A DNA stretch of 64,000 nucleotides, from the NCBI GenBank assembly GCA_965230615.1, contig OZ246012.1, forward strand, positions 62,001-126,000, read 5' to 3'. The DNA is from G965230615 sp965230615 (GTDB lineage: Bacteria > Pseudomonadota > Gammaproteobacteria > HTCC5015). The notes under the pieces are model-generated. The model did no database searches. It worked only from the letters and a program-made list of their open reading frames with translations, and was not told the DNA's origin. The first letter of the stretch is position 1. Every line of letters starts with the position of its first letter. Shown here in pieces: positions 17,487 through 26,142 of this stretch. Position numbers and translations under genes: made by a program.

Positions 17487-19976
17487 ATGTATAAGATGTT
17501 CAAGGATTATCTTGGCTTGTTACTCAAACAATCGCTGATCGTTGTTTCGCTATTCATTGCGGCTAATGTCTCAGCGCAATTGAATCCTGCAACAGATACA
17601 CCTGTACAAATTGCTGAGCTGGTTGAAGGCGGTGTTGATATTAGTTACCGTCAAGCTAACCGCAACCATGTGATTTCACATCCGGGTGCAGATAATTTAA
17701 AACTGAATATTGCTGTAATGGATATTGTGCCTGGCGATAGCGTCACTGTATCTAGCGGCGATGGTGCTACTATTTATACATATCCAGGTGATGGTGCAAC
17801 CAGTGATGAGCACCCAGGTTTTTGGACATTAACACTTTGGGGTGATACTGCTATCGTTCGTTTGAACTCAACTGCACGTCGCTGGCAACGCCGTGGTCGC
17901 GCCGGAGTGAGCATTCCTCGCTATTGGCGTGGTTTTGATGCAGCTGAAATTGAAGCGGCCAACACACCGGACAACGTGATCGAAAGTATTTGTGGTGGTG
18001 ATGACCGCCAGGATGCTGTCTGTTGGCAAGGCCAGTATTCTACTGAATTTAATGTATCGGCTGCGGTCGGGAGTTTACGCTTAGGTGGTTCAGTTTGTAC
18101 AGCCTGGCGGGTAGGACCTAACAACAATACGATGATCACCAACAATCATTGCATCGACTCACAAAGTCAAGCCAACGGTTCAGAAGTCTGGTTTGGTTAT
18201 CAAAATACACAATGTAATGGTGGTAGTACTACGGCTAATCGGGTAATTGTCTCGGTGAATCAAATGTTGGTTACCGACTTTAATACCGATATGACCTTGT
18301 TCACGATTAATAACCCAGGCAGTGTGTCGCAGTTTGGCGCTTTGACAGTTGATAACCGTCGCGCTGCGAATAATGAGCCGATTTATATTCCACAACATCC
18401 TGGTGGTCGTCCTAAAGAGATTGCCATATTAGATGACCAAAGAAATGGCAACCGTTGTGCGGTGGGCAATAATGGTGTTGCCGGTCGTGCCTCAGATACG
18501 GACATGAACTATAGCTGTGATACCGAAGGGGGCTCATCAGGTTCACCTGTGTTATCAGCTAATAATCATCAGGTTGTTGCCTTGCATCACTTTGGTAATT
18601 GTAACAATCGCGGTGCACGCTCGGATCGCTTTTGGCCAATCATTGCGCCATTTTTGAACGCAAATCCGCCACCGCCTCCACCACCACCGCCGCCAGCACC
18701 AGCCTGTGTGTCGGGTGCGATAGCTCTAAACAATACATCGGCTTATACCACAACCAACCCCGGTAGCTTTTCAGTGTCGTCCAATAATTGTACGATCACA
18801 TTGAATGACAATATCTGGCGTAGAACGAATCAAACATTTACTATCAATAGCAATAGCGTTGTGAACTTTACCTTTACTGCGAATAACAGTGGTGAAATCC
18901 ATGGTATTGGGTTTGATGAAGACACTACTGCCAGTGATGATCGAGTCTTTAAGCTTGCTGGCTCGCAAAACTGGGGTATTACAAACTTTAACTACACTGG
19001 CAATGGCAATGCACAGTCATTATCAATTCCAGTGGGTGAGTTCTATACAGGCAGTGGCATGGGGCTGGTGATCGCCAATGATAATGATAATGGCTCAGGC
19101 AATACCACGACAGTCAGTAATGTGGTGTTGACTACCAGTGGTAACCCGCCACCACCGCCTCCTCCTCCGCCGCCACCGCCACCGCCACCGCCACCGCCAC
19201 CGGGCGGTTGTGCATCAGGTGCCATTAACCTGAGTAATACTGCGGCCTATACAAGCAATAATCCAGGCAGTCACAGTGTTGGTAATAACGGTTGCTCCAT
19301 TACCTTAAATGATAATGTCTGGCGCCGAACGACCCAGACATTTACCATCAATTCAGATACTGTGGTGAACTTTGACTTCTCAGCGAATAACGCTGGCGAA
19401 ATTCATGGGGTTGGTTTTGATGAAGATTCGAGTGCAAGCAGTAATCGCATTTTCCAATTAGCGGGCTCACAAAGTTGGGGTATTTCGGACTTTAGCTATA
19501 CCGGTAATGGTGGGACTCAGTCATTTGCTATCCCGGTAGGGCAGTCTTATACGGGCAGTGGTATGGGCTTTGTTATTGCCAATGATAATGATAATGGCTC
19601 AGGCAATACCACAACGGTCAGTAACGTCGTATTAACTACCAGTAATAACCCACCGCCACCGCCACCGCCACCGCCGCCACCTCCTCCTCCTCCCCCAGGT
19701 GGCGCGGCGTTTGGTATTGACGGCAATGGCGTGCTTTACCACGAAAACAATAACTGGAGTGCCAACTTTGTGTTCTTATGCTTTAATACAGACTGTCGCA
19801 CGCCAACCTTAAATGGTGGCCGCTATGAGCGCCAAGTGACGGTCTCTGCCGGCACAAGCTATACCATTGAGTTTAAGGTCCAGGATGATAATGCGCCAAC
19901 AGGTCAATGCCTAAGCGGTGAGCAGACAGTAACCTATCAGTCAGGTGGTGTTACAGCGCCATCCAATTGTGATTAG
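17487..19976 (+). CDS. Secreted trypsin-like serine protease with duplicated C-terminal modules and polyproline linkers
   Basis: From ATG 17487 (GAAGGGGG 4 bases upstream) the 829-residue product has a signal peptide ending in ANVSA, a pro-region of about 150 residues, and a trypsin-fold domain with the triad His221 (TNNHCID), Asp268 (DFNTDMTLF) and Ser351 (EGGSSGSPVL). The residues around the serine resemble lysyl-endopeptidase-type enzymes. Then come a 10-proline linker, a module of about 145 residues, a 19-proline linker, a second copy of the module, a 16-proline linker and a 90-residue C-terminal domain with two possible disulfides. The modules contain GEIHGIGFDED, WGI and ANDNDNGSGNTTT, acidic and probably calcium-binding; similar modules hang on secreted polysaccharide-active and proteolytic enzymes of marine bacteria, so a substrate-attachment role is inferred. 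A strong terminator follows. It stands alone, without secretion genes nearby. Confidence 0.85.
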   Translation: MYKMFKDYLGLLLKQSLIVVSLFIAANVSAQLNPATDTPVQIAELVEGGVDISYRQANRNHVISHPGADNLKLNIAVMDIVPGDSVTVSSGDGATIYTYPGDGATSDEHPGFWTLTLWGDTAIVRLNSTARRWQRRGRAGVSIPRYWRGFDAAEIEAANTPDNVIESICGGDDRQDAVCWQGQYSTEFNVSAAVGSLRLGGSVCTAWRVGPNNNTMITNNHCIDSQSQANGSEVWFGYQNTQCNGGSTTANRVIVSVNQMLVTDFNTDMTLFTINNPGSVSQFGALTVDNRRAANNEPIYIPQHPGGRPKEIAILDDQRNGNRCAVGNNGVAGRASDTDMNYSCDTEGGSSGSPVLSANNHQVVALHHFGNCNNRGARSDRFWPIIAPFLNANPPPPPPPPPPAPACVSGAIALNNTSAYTTTNPGSFSVSSNNCTITLNDNIWRRTNQTFTINSNSVVNFTFTANNSGEIHGIGFDEDTTASDDRVFKLAGSQNWGITNFNYTGNGNAQSLSIPVGEFYTGSGMGLVIANDNDNGSGNTTTVSNVVLTTSGNPPPPPPPPPPPPPPPPPPPGGCASGAINLSNTAAYTSNNPGSHSVGNNGCSITLNDNVWRRTTQTFTINSDTVVNFDFSANNAGEIHGVGFDEDSSASSNRIFQLAGSQSWGISDFSYTGNGGTQSFAIPVGQSYTGSGMGFVIANDNDNGSGNTTTVSNVVLTTSNNPPPPPPPPPPPPPPPPGGAAFGIDGNGVLYHENNNWSANFVFLCFNTDCRTPTLNGGRYERQVTVSAGTSYTIEFKVQDDNAPTGQCLSGEQTVTYQSGGVTAPSNCD
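18666..19697 (+). repeat. Polyproline codon tracts and duplicated module inside the protease gene
   Basis: Three CCN-codon runs encode 10 (18666-18695), 19 (19146-19202) and 16 (19650-19697) consecutive prolines. They separate two copies of a module at about 18705-19145 and 19203-19649. The copies are similar throughout and nearly identical in DNA over the stretch coding for ANDNDNGSGNTTT, which suggests fairly recent duplication or ongoing gene conversion. The tracts are prone to slippage and to recombination between copies. Confidence 0.9.
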
Positions 19977-20011
19977 GGGTAGTAAGCTAACAGTCCTATA
20001 ATACTGTTTAT

Positions 20012-20039
20012 AGCCCCCGGTTTTGCCGGGGGCTTTTTT
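20012..20039 (+). terminator. Rho-independent terminator of the protease gene
   Basis: A 9-bp GC-rich stem (AGCCCCCGG / CCGGGGGCT) with a short TTTTG loop is followed directly by a run of T. It lies 36 bp after the protease stop codon. Confidence 0.92.
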
Positions 20040-20330
20040 ATAGGGCTTTAGGGCAATAAAATCTTGATGGAATTTACAATTAGAATATGCGTCAAGAATC
20101 GTTATTTTGTTTTTTATCGGGTTTTGCTTACTATTATCGCCGATCCTGTTAGTCGTAAAGACTAATGACATATCTTTACTCAACCGGTTCACTAATGAGT
20201 TCAGATTTTGTTTCCCAAAACGCTAATGAGTGAGATGGATAAGGAAAGCAAGCATTAACGTTGTTTCTTGGCGCATAACTCTCAGCCAGTGACCGGCTTT
20301 GCAGGTCCACGATGAATTAGCAAGCTTCAG
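20040..20330. other. Non-coding stretch between two terminators, candidate small RNA region
   Basis: This 290 bp has no gene of credible length. It is bounded by the protease terminator upstream and by a second strong + strand terminator downstream that no coding sequence needs. A 10-codon frame at 20226 has no ribosome-binding site. A small RNA ending at the second terminator is the simplest explanation, but no promoter of good quality is visible. Confidence 0.4.
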
Positions 20331-20359
20331 GCCCCATTCGCCATAATGGGGCTTTTTTT
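20331..20359 (+). terminator. Orphan Rho-independent terminator
   Basis: GCCCCATT and AATGGGGC form an 8-bp stem around a 6-base loop, followed by seven T. No open reading frame ends upstream of it on this strand after the previous terminator, so it should end a non-coding transcript. Confidence 0.85.
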
Positions 20360-20463
20360 ATACCTGTTTTATCCCATTTTATCCTGGCCTGCCCTTATCA
20401 GGCCAAAATAAGTACTAAGCCAGAGAGTTTCGCGAATAAAATAGGGCAATAAGTGGCTATTTT

Positions 20464-20492
20464 TTCACATTGTCAGGTGCTTCGATTATAAT
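20464..20492 (+). promoter_or_regulatory. Sigma-70-type promoter for the acyltransferase gene
   Basis: TTCACA (20464-20469) and a perfect TATAAT (20487-20492) are 17 bases apart. Transcription would start near 20499 and give a GC-rich, inverted-repeat-containing leader of about 105 bases before the acyltransferase ATG. Confidence 0.6.
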
Positions 20493-20603
20493 GCCGGGCC
20501 TGGGTGTCAGCCCTGCCTGTGCCATCAGGCTGCTGCCCACCGAGCCAAGCCGCCATAAGAAAGTAGCTTATAGTGTAATTAATGATAACCTGATACTCCC
20601 TAT

Positions 20604-21899
20604 ATGTTTGCGATTCTATTTCCGAGCAAGAAGCTTCAATCTAATTTTGCATTTAAAGAGAACTTTAAAAGCATCTTTATCCGCGATAGCCGTGGTTATG
20701 ATGCAGCAGATGGTTTTCGGGCCTTAACGATCTGTGTGCTGGTCTTTTTTCATTGTATTTTTGGCTTGCTGCGGGTTTTGCAGGGAGATGAGGTCAATAA
20801 GTTTATTGCGAATGTGCCGCCTTACTGGAATTGGGCCTGGCAGGCACGTGGCTCAGATTTGATGTTTGTGCTATGCGGCTTTTTACTGGGACTTATATTG
20901 ATTCGCGAACTCAAGCGCAAGGAAACTATTAATATAGGTCGTTTTTACTATCGGCGCTTTATGCGGATTATGCCATTATTTTTTGTGGCGCTGGTTATCT
21001 ATACTTTGCTCGATTATGCCGATGGTGGGCATGCGGTGAAGTATTTCTTGTCAAACCTGCTATTTATTACCAACTTGGTTCCAGGCGAGAAGAATATCAT
21101 TCCCGTAGGTTGGTCCCTGGTTGTGCAAGTACAGTTTTACTTTTTTGTGCCGTTTCTGATCTTGTTGTTGTATAAAACACCTTATCGCTTTGTGTTGCTT
21201 TTTGGCCTAATGCTGGCGCTCACTTTGTTGCGTTATATTATTCTGGTGAACGAACCACAGCTCTATGAAACACGGCTGATTGACTATGTCATGTTAAATG
21301 TGGATACAGATTTGTATACCAGCCAATTGTATTACAACTTATACACGCGTGCTGGGCCATTAATCCTAGGCGTTATATTGGCCTATATTAATGCCGATTA
21401 TGGTGAGCAGTTAAAGCGCTTTTTTGAGCGGCATATCAGTTTGGATATTTTGACCGTTGTTGTCGGTGCCGCTTTAGTGATCTATGCGGTCTCGCCAGGT
21501 ATTCATAACCCGGCTGCGCCGATTAATGCCGAGTTTACGCCAGCCTATAATTTGTTTTATTTTACGACTAACCGTAATATTTTTGGCTTAGGCATAATGT
21601 TGCTGTTAATGGCGGCGTTTCATGGCGGCGCCTTGGGTGCCTGGCTGAATAAGTTTCTGTCCTTAAAGATATGGTATCCGATTTCGCAGCTGATCTACCC
21701 GATTTATTTGTTTCACTTTCCGTTTATTGTGATTGCTGCAGTGATTGTTTTCCAGACAACTGATCGGGCAGCTATTATCGATGTTACCGTGCTGCATGTG
21801 ATTGCCTTGTTCTTGGTCTCGATGTTGCTGACCATCATATTTTCGATTTTTGCCTATTTATTTATCGAAAAGCCATTGTTGAATATGCGTGCTAAGTGA
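20604..21899 (+). CDS. Membrane acyltransferase, acyltransferase-3 family
   Basis: This 431-residue integral membrane protein belongs to the acyltransferase-3 family (OafA/NodX type), which acetylates or acylates surface sugars. The N-terminal pattern GYDAADGFRALTICVLVFFHCIFG carries the family arginine and histidine, and the FYYRRFMRIMPLFFVALVIY stretch is the standard second signature. About ten membrane segments follow, and LFIEKPLLNMRAK is the usual C-terminus. No SGNH domain is attached. It is a single-gene unit with its own promoter; substrate cannot be told, but surface polysaccharide or lipid is likely. The ribosome-binding site before 20604 is poor, so the start is less sure. Confidence 0.88.
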   Translation: MFAILFPSKKLQSNFAFKENFKSIFIRDSRGYDAADGFRALTICVLVFFHCIFGLLRVLQGDEVNKFIANVPPYWNWAWQARGSDLMFVLCGFLLGLILIRELKRKETINIGRFYYRRFMRIMPLFFVALVIYTLLDYADGGHAVKYFLSNLLFITNLVPGEKNIIPVGWSLVVQVQFYFFVPFLILLLYKTPYRFVLLFGLMLALTLLRYIILVNEPQLYETRLIDYVMLNVDTDLYTSQLYYNLYTRAGPLILGVILAYINADYGEQLKRFFERHISLDILTVVVGAALVIYAVSPGIHNPAAPINAEFTPAYNLFYFTTNRNIFGLGIMLLLMAAFHGGALGAWLNKFLSLKIWYPISQLIYPIYLFHFPFIVIAAVIVFQTTDRAAIIDVTVLHVIALFLVSMLLTIIFSIFAYLFIEKPLLNMRAK

Positions 21900-21970
21900 T
21901 GACACGGCTATCGCTGCGGTCATACGGACTAAATTATCCTGGCTGGGCTTAAACCAGATCCGAATTGGGT

Positions 21971-22267
21971 TTAATGTAATACCGATTCAAGTTGCATGCA
22001 TATTTCGTCGCTAAAGAAGTCTTTGAGGACTGGGTGTAGTGTTTCTTCCACAGTGCTCATCAAGGGAATTGAGTAAGTTTTATCAGCCAGACGATGTGCC
22101 TCACCGTGCATATCGGCCTGGATGACCTGCTCGTGCTCACAGCTGCGTAATACCAGCAAGGGGCCTTGTTCGAGCACTTCGATCAATTCATACTCATGGC
22201 CTTGGTAGTGTCCGTGAGTGCCGATTAGCAGGCGTAGCACAGCTAGCAGTTCAGCGCTTTGTTGCAT
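21971..22267 (-). CDS. Small conserved hypothetical protein
   Basis: The 98-residue acidic protein has no signal peptide or membrane segment. Its first half (YQGHEYELIEVLEQGPLLVL) looks like a small beta-rich domain and the C-terminus is helical (EETLHPVLKDFFSDEICMQL). A GGGTG precedes the ATG. It is divergent from the Nudix gene with 84 bp between them. I do not recognise the family and assign no function. Confidence 0.6.
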   Translation of the reverse strand: MQQSAELLAVLRLLIGTHGHYQGHEYELIEVLEQGPLLVLRSCEHEQVIQADMHGEAHRLADKTYSIPLMSTVEETLHPVLKDFFSDEICMQLESVLH

Positions 22268-22351
22268 AAAACACCCATTGTTGAGTTGGTATTGAGTTGT
22301 TATTCGATAGTTCTTGTGAATAATTTATCCATTATAAGGTAATAGCTTAGC

Positions 22352-22945
22352 ATGAGTATGGACTGGGAAATACTAGATCACGAAGTTTCGTTTAAACGCT
22401 TTTTTCAACTAGACCGTTATACACTGCGCTATGACAAGTTCGCCGGTGGCCATCATGAGGTGGTGCGTGATATTTTTGAGCGAGGCAATGCCGTCTCGGT
22501 TATCCCTTATGACCCGGTGCGTGACGAAATTGTGATGGTTGAGCAGTTTCGCCCAGGTGCTGTACGCTATGACAAAGGTCCCTGGTTGCTTGAGCTTATC
22601 GCGGGGATGGTGGATAAAGATGAAACGGCAGAGCAGGTTGTTGTGCGTGAAGCCAAAGAAGAGGCAAACTGCACCGTAAGGGATTTATTTCCGGTCTATA
22701 ATTATCTGGTCAGTCCTGGTGGGACGACAGAGCAGATGACGCTATTTGCGGGCCGTACCGAGACTGCCGGCTTAGGTGGTCTACATGGTCTAGACAGTGA
22801 GCATGAAGATATCAAAGTCCATGTGGTCAAGCGTGGCAAAGCGGTTGCTATGCTCAATGCCGGACAAATCAGTAATGGGCTCACCTTAATCGGTATACAA
22901 TGGTTGTTGATGAACTATTCCTTGTTGCAGGCGCGCTGGAAATAG
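22352..22945 (+). CDS. nudF: ADP-ribose pyrophosphatase NudF (Nudix hydrolase)
   Basis: NudF hydrolyses ADP-ribose to AMP and ribose 5-phosphate. The 197-residue protein contains a full Nudix box G-x5-E-x7-REAKEEA, read as GMVDKDETAEQVVVREAKEE, preceded by the ELIAG element, and FPVYNYLVSPGGTTEQMTLF typical of the ADP-ribose branch. In enterobacteria nudF leads an operon with yqiB and cpdA; here it stands before mdh instead. A small hairpin (CCGCTA/TAGCGG) follows at 22957-22976 without a T-run. Confidence 0.93.
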   Translation: MSMDWEILDHEVSFKRFFQLDRYTLRYDKFAGGHHEVVRDIFERGNAVSVIPYDPVRDEIVMVEQFRPGAVRYDKGPWLLELIAGMVDKDETAEQVVVREAKEEANCTVRDLFPVYNYLVSPGGTTEQMTLFAGRTETAGLGGLHGLDSEHEDIKVHVVKRGKAVAMLNAGQISNGLTLIGIQWLLMNYSLLQARWK

Positions 22946-23097
22946 CGCAAAAACCGCCGCTAGAGTACAATAGCGGGCTCGTTTGGCAGCCATAGGCTGT
23001 GGCATGGTGTTTGCGTTCCTAGTGTTATGGCTGTGGACCTCTAGTCGCTAAGCGCTGACTGTACTTAACTTGAATGATATTACATCGGAGAATTTGC

Positions 23098-24075
23098 ATG
23101 AAATCCCCTGTGCGAGTGGCAATTACCGGCGCGGCCGGTCAAATCAGTTATTCACTGATATTTCGGATTGCGTCTGGCGATATGCTTGGCAAGGATCAGC
23201 CCGTCATTTTACAGCTGTTGGAAATTCCACCAGCAATGGACGCCTTAAATGGCGTGGTTATGGAGCTTAATGATTGTGCGTTTCCTTTGGTTGCTGGCGT
23301 GGTAGCGTCCGATGACCCTAATGTCGCGTTTAAAGATGTTGATTATGCGCTATTAGTGGGAGCAAAGCCGCGTGGACCAGGTATGGAGCGCTCTGATTTG
23401 CTCAAAGGTAATGCGGCTATCTTTTCAGTTCAGGGCAAGGCCTTGAATGATAATGCCAGTCGTGATGTTAAAGTGCTGGTTGTGGGTAATCCGGCAAATA
23501 CAAATGCGCTGATTGCCTTAAAAAATGCCCCTGATTTAAACCCACGACATTTTACAGCGATGATGCGCTTGGATCATAATCGTTCATTATCACAGCTGGC
23601 CGAAAAGAGTGGTTCGCATGTAAATGATATTAAGCATATGGTGGTCTGGGGCAATCACTCGGCAACGCAATATCCGGATATCAGTTATGCCAGCATTGAT
23701 GGTAAAGCTGCCAGTGACGTCATTGATAATGGCTGGTATGTGGATACATTTATCCCAACTGTGCAACAACGTGGCGCAGCTATTATTAAAGCCCGCGGCG
23801 CATCCAGTGCAGCGTCGGCAGCCTCTGCGGCTGTAGACCATATGCGCAACTGGGCCTTGGGTAGCAATGGCGATGACTGGGTGAGCATGGGGGTGATCAG
23901 TGATGGCAGTTATGGTATCGCAGAAGATATTATTTACTCATTTCCAATGACTTGCCAAAACGGTGAGTACAGCATTGTGCAAGGCTTGGACATTAGCGAC
24001 TTCAGTCGTGAAAGAATGTCGGCCACCGAGCAGGAACTGCTGGAAGAGAAAGCGGCTATCAGCGATTTGCTATAG
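23098..24075 (+). CDS. mdh: Malate dehydrogenase (cytosolic-type)
   Basis: This NAD-dependent enzyme interconverts malate and oxaloacetate in the TCA cycle. From ATG 23098, with CGGAGA upstream, it has 325 residues, the length of the cytosolic/Thermus-type MDH group rather than the 312-residue E. coli type. The dinucleotide fold is RVAITGAAGQISYSL; the substrate arginines are in GAKPRGPGMERSDLL and MMRLDHNRSL; the active-site histidine is in VVWGNHSATQYPD. It lies one gene away from the sdh operon, so two consecutive TCA steps are encoded close together. Confidence 0.96.
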   Translation: MKSPVRVAITGAAGQISYSLIFRIASGDMLGKDQPVILQLLEIPPAMDALNGVVMELNDCAFPLVAGVVASDDPNVAFKDVDYALLVGAKPRGPGMERSDLLKGNAAIFSVQGKALNDNASRDVKVLVVGNPANTNALIALKNAPDLNPRHFTAMMRLDHNRSLSQLAEKSGSHVNDIKHMVVWGNHSATQYPDISYASIDGKAASDVIDNGWYVDTFIPTVQQRGAAIIKARGASSAASAASAAVDHMRNWALGSNGDDWVSMGVISDGSYGIAEDIIYSFPMTCQNGEYSIVQGLDISDFSRERMSATEQELLEEKAAISDLL

Positions 24076-24133
24076 TGTCACTGTCAGTGGCTCTATAAAG
24101 GGCTTATCGCCGATCGCCACTGATCGCTATCTT

Positions 24134-24188
24134 AAAAAACCGGCAGAATACGCTGTCTTAATATTGCCGCCGTATTCTGCCGTTTCTC
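24134..24188. terminator. Bidirectional terminator between mdh and ygfZ
   Basis: A perfect 12-bp inverted repeat (CGGCAGAATACG at 24141-24152 and its complement at 24171-24182) has an 18-base loop. On the minus strand it is followed by six T, immediately after ygfZ; on the plus strand by TTTCTC, after mdh. It therefore serves both convergent genes, best for ygfZ. Confidence 0.85.
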
Positions 24189-24194
24189 ATTGTG

Positions 24195-25265
24195 CTAAGC
24201 GTCTGTCGCTTCTTCAAAAGCATAGGGCAGTTTGCCTAATTTAATCGCGGTTGCTGGGTCCTGTGCCAGGCTCAATGGCTTATCAATGCTATTGGCCTGC
24301 AATACGGCCAGTGCAAGGCAGCCACCAGCGGGGTGTGCGCGTGCATCGACAATTTCGCCTGCCTCATGTTGCTTTTCGCCATCCCGGTTGACGAGTAGCT
24401 CACCGGCCTGTGGTGGTTGCGCAGTGTCCAGTTCTAGCAGATACATGCGCCGCTTTAGTTTGCCCAAGTATTGCATGCGAGCAACAACTTCCTGACCTGG
24501 ATAGCAGCCTTTCTTAAAGCTAATACCATCGATGAGCTGCATATTGGCCATTTGTGGCACAAAATGCTCGCTGGTTGCCGGATAGACTTCAGGGATACCA
24601 TTGATAATATCCAGCAATGGCCAGCTATCGTCACCACTGGGTGTGAGTTGTTGGCTAAGCGATTTCCATAGTTCTTGTATGGTTTTTATCGGGCCATAAA
24701 TCTCATAGCGCTGTTGACCAGGCACCCGCAGCACCGACATATCTGCATGGTGTATACAGGCATTGGTGTCGTTGGGCAGGCTAGGGAAGTGCGCTGCCAG
24801 CGCCTGTTTGAGTGTTGTGCCATTAGTATCGCTGGCATCGGCAACTGCAATACGAGCCAGTTGTTCGCTGCTGTCACTCAGGCTGACTTTTGCCATCAGT
24901 ACAAACATTTGCAGGCGTTGCATAACCTTCGGCAGCAGGCTTTTAGGCAGTCTGATATAGTAGCTGTCAGCGTGTTTGAATAGCCTAAAGCTGGTAAACA
25001 TACGTCCTTTGGGGGAGGAGTAACAGTTCAGTTGGCTATGGCTTGCAGAAACCTGGGTGACGTCATTGCCCAGCTGGTTTTGTAAAAAGCTTGTCGCATC
25101 CTCGCCCTGAATTTCAATCAGGCCATATTGATTACTCAGGTCCGTTATGATGGTGCCTGATACCGTCGCTTGCTGTTCTGCCGCTGCATTGTTGAAGTGC
25201 AGCAGTTTGCCATTCTCGTAATAAGCGCCTTGTGCGCTTAAAAAACCTTGCCAATCGGAAGTCAT
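24195..25265 (-). CDS. ygfZ: Folate-dependent Fe-S cluster repair protein YgfZ
   Basis: YgfZ/IBA57 is a GcvT-like tetrahydrofolate-binding protein that helps assemble or repair 4Fe-4S enzymes. The 356-residue protein has the family's diagnostic motif KKGCYPGQEVVARMQYLGK (K-G-C-[FY]-x-G-Q-E) with its essential cysteine, and the N-terminal LIEIQGEDATSFLQNQLGNDV. It is divergent from the sdh operon, whose SdhB needs three Fe-S clusters, so the position fits the job. In E. coli ygfZ also lies next to sdhE/ygfX (ygfY-ygfX), and this linkage is loosely preserved here. Confidence 0.95.
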   Translation of the reverse strand: MTSDWQGFLSAQGAYYENGKLLHFNNAAAEQQATVSGTIITDLSNQYGLIEIQGEDATSFLQNQLGNDVTQVSASHSQLNCYSSPKGRMFTSFRLFKHADSYYIRLPKSLLPKVMQRLQMFVLMAKVSLSDSSEQLARIAVADASDTNGTTLKQALAAHFPSLPNDTNACIHHADMSVLRVPGQQRYEIYGPIKTIQELWKSLSQQLTPSGDDSWPLLDIINGIPEVYPATSEHFVPQMANMQLIDGISFKKGCYPGQEVVARMQYLGKLKRRMYLLELDTAQPPQAGELLVNRDGEKQHEAGEIVDARAHPAGGCLALAVLQANSIDKPLSLAQDPATAIKLGKLPYAFEEATDA

Positions 25266-25446
25266 ATAACAAACCTATTTATATTGCATGTTTCTGCCTG
25301 GCATTTCGCAGGTTTTTCTGCGGGGCAAGCCCTCAAGCGGTGCAAGGCAGTGTGGGTAAAAGCTTGATATGGAGATTATTTAAGATTTTACAAGCTAGTT
25401 TGCTTCAGGAATTAACTCTCCAGAGCCTATGGAGTGCATTGTAAAA

Positions 25447-25475
25447 TTGATGAAATACGCTGGCTAGCGTAGAAT
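25447..25475 (+). promoter_or_regulatory. Sigma-70-type promoter of the sdh operon
   Basis: TTGATG (25447-25452) and TAGAAT (25470-25475) are 17 bases apart, about 30 bp before the first gene of the operon. It is the best promoter match in the ygfZ-sdh gap. Confidence 0.65.
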
Positions 25476-25506
25476 GACGCTTTCTATTTGCGAGGATCGC
25501 TTGACG

Positions 25507-25695
25507 ATGGCGAACGACCCACATTCCCAGATACCTGCCAGTGACTCTGCTGCTGCACAGCCTGCCGGGCAAGATGCTGAAGCTGACTCAGAGGTCAGCC
25601 CTAAGGTTGGGAGTCAGGAGTTTGGTGGCCGTAAAGGGCCTGAGCCAACACGTTATGGGGACTGGGAAAAGCAAGGACGTTGCATCGATTTTTAA
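25507..25695 (+). CDS. SdhAF4-like succinate dehydrogenase assembly factor (DUF1674)
   Basis: The 62-residue protein ends with GPEPTRYGDWEKQGRCIDF, the diagnostic C-terminus of the DUF1674/SdhAF4 family, whose mitochondrial members bind flavinated SdhA and promote its joining to SdhB. The N-terminal half is low-complexity and acidic. ATG 25507 follows GAGGAT by 9 bases; an upstream in-frame TTG is unlikely. It is the first gene of the sdh operon, 51 bp before sdhC, which supports the assembly role. Such factors are typical of alpha-proteobacteria and are less usual in gammaproteobacteria. Confidence 0.88.
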   Translation: MANDPHSQIPASDSAAAQPAGQDAEADSEVSPKVGSQEFGGRKGPEPTRYGDWEKQGRCIDF

Positions 25696-25746
25696 TGTTT
25701 CCTGAAAGCAAATTTCACATTAACAGAACATGTTAAGGGGTTTATT

Positions 25747-26142
25747 GTGGCCACAACAAACAGGCCTTTGTCGCCTCACTTACAGGTTTACCGCTTGCCA
25801 ATGTTGGCGCTATTGTCAATTACACATCGTGCGACAGGTGTGTTTTTATCTGTGGCGGCGCTTATTTTTCCAGTGATCTTAATAACACTGGCTTATGGCC
25901 CGGAGACTTACAGCTGTACCCAAAGTGCGCTATCTGCCTGGTATGGCCGCTTATTTCTGTTTTTGGTCAGTTTTAGCCTGCTCTATCATATGTTTAATGG
26001 TATTCGTCATCTGTTTTGGGATATTGGTAAAAACCTGGAAGTAAAAGATGCAGAGTTTTCCGGCTATCTGGTGATTATTGCTTCTTTATTATTGACCATC
26101 GTTGTTTGGTCGATGGCTTATTACTACGGAGGTGCGGCATGA
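25747..26142 (+). CDS. sdhC: Succinate dehydrogenase cytochrome b556 subunit SdhC
   Basis: SdhC is one of two membrane anchors of complex II and helps hold haem b and the ubiquinone site. The 131-residue protein starts at GTG 25747 after AAGGGG, has RPLSPHLQVYRLP and SITHRATGVFLS (quinone-site region), and three membrane helices, with the haem-ligand histidine in LLYHMFNGIRHLFWDIG. The stop overlaps the sdhD start (ATGA). Confidence 0.95.
   Translation: MATTNRPLSPHLQVYRLPMLALLSITHRATGVFLSVAALIFPVILITLAYGPETYSCTQSALSAWYGRLFLFLVSFSLLYHMFNGIRHLFWDIGKNLEVKDAEFSGYLVIIASLLLTIVVWSMAYYYGGAA

Noticed and set aside
19146..19202. Long proline run as a possible sequencing or assembly artefact.
   Set aside because: Codons are mixed (CCG, CCA, CCT), the frame stays open on both sides and three separate tracts occur in the same gene.
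20226..20258. 10-codon frame within the candidate small RNA region.
   Set aside because: Too short and without a ribosome-binding site.
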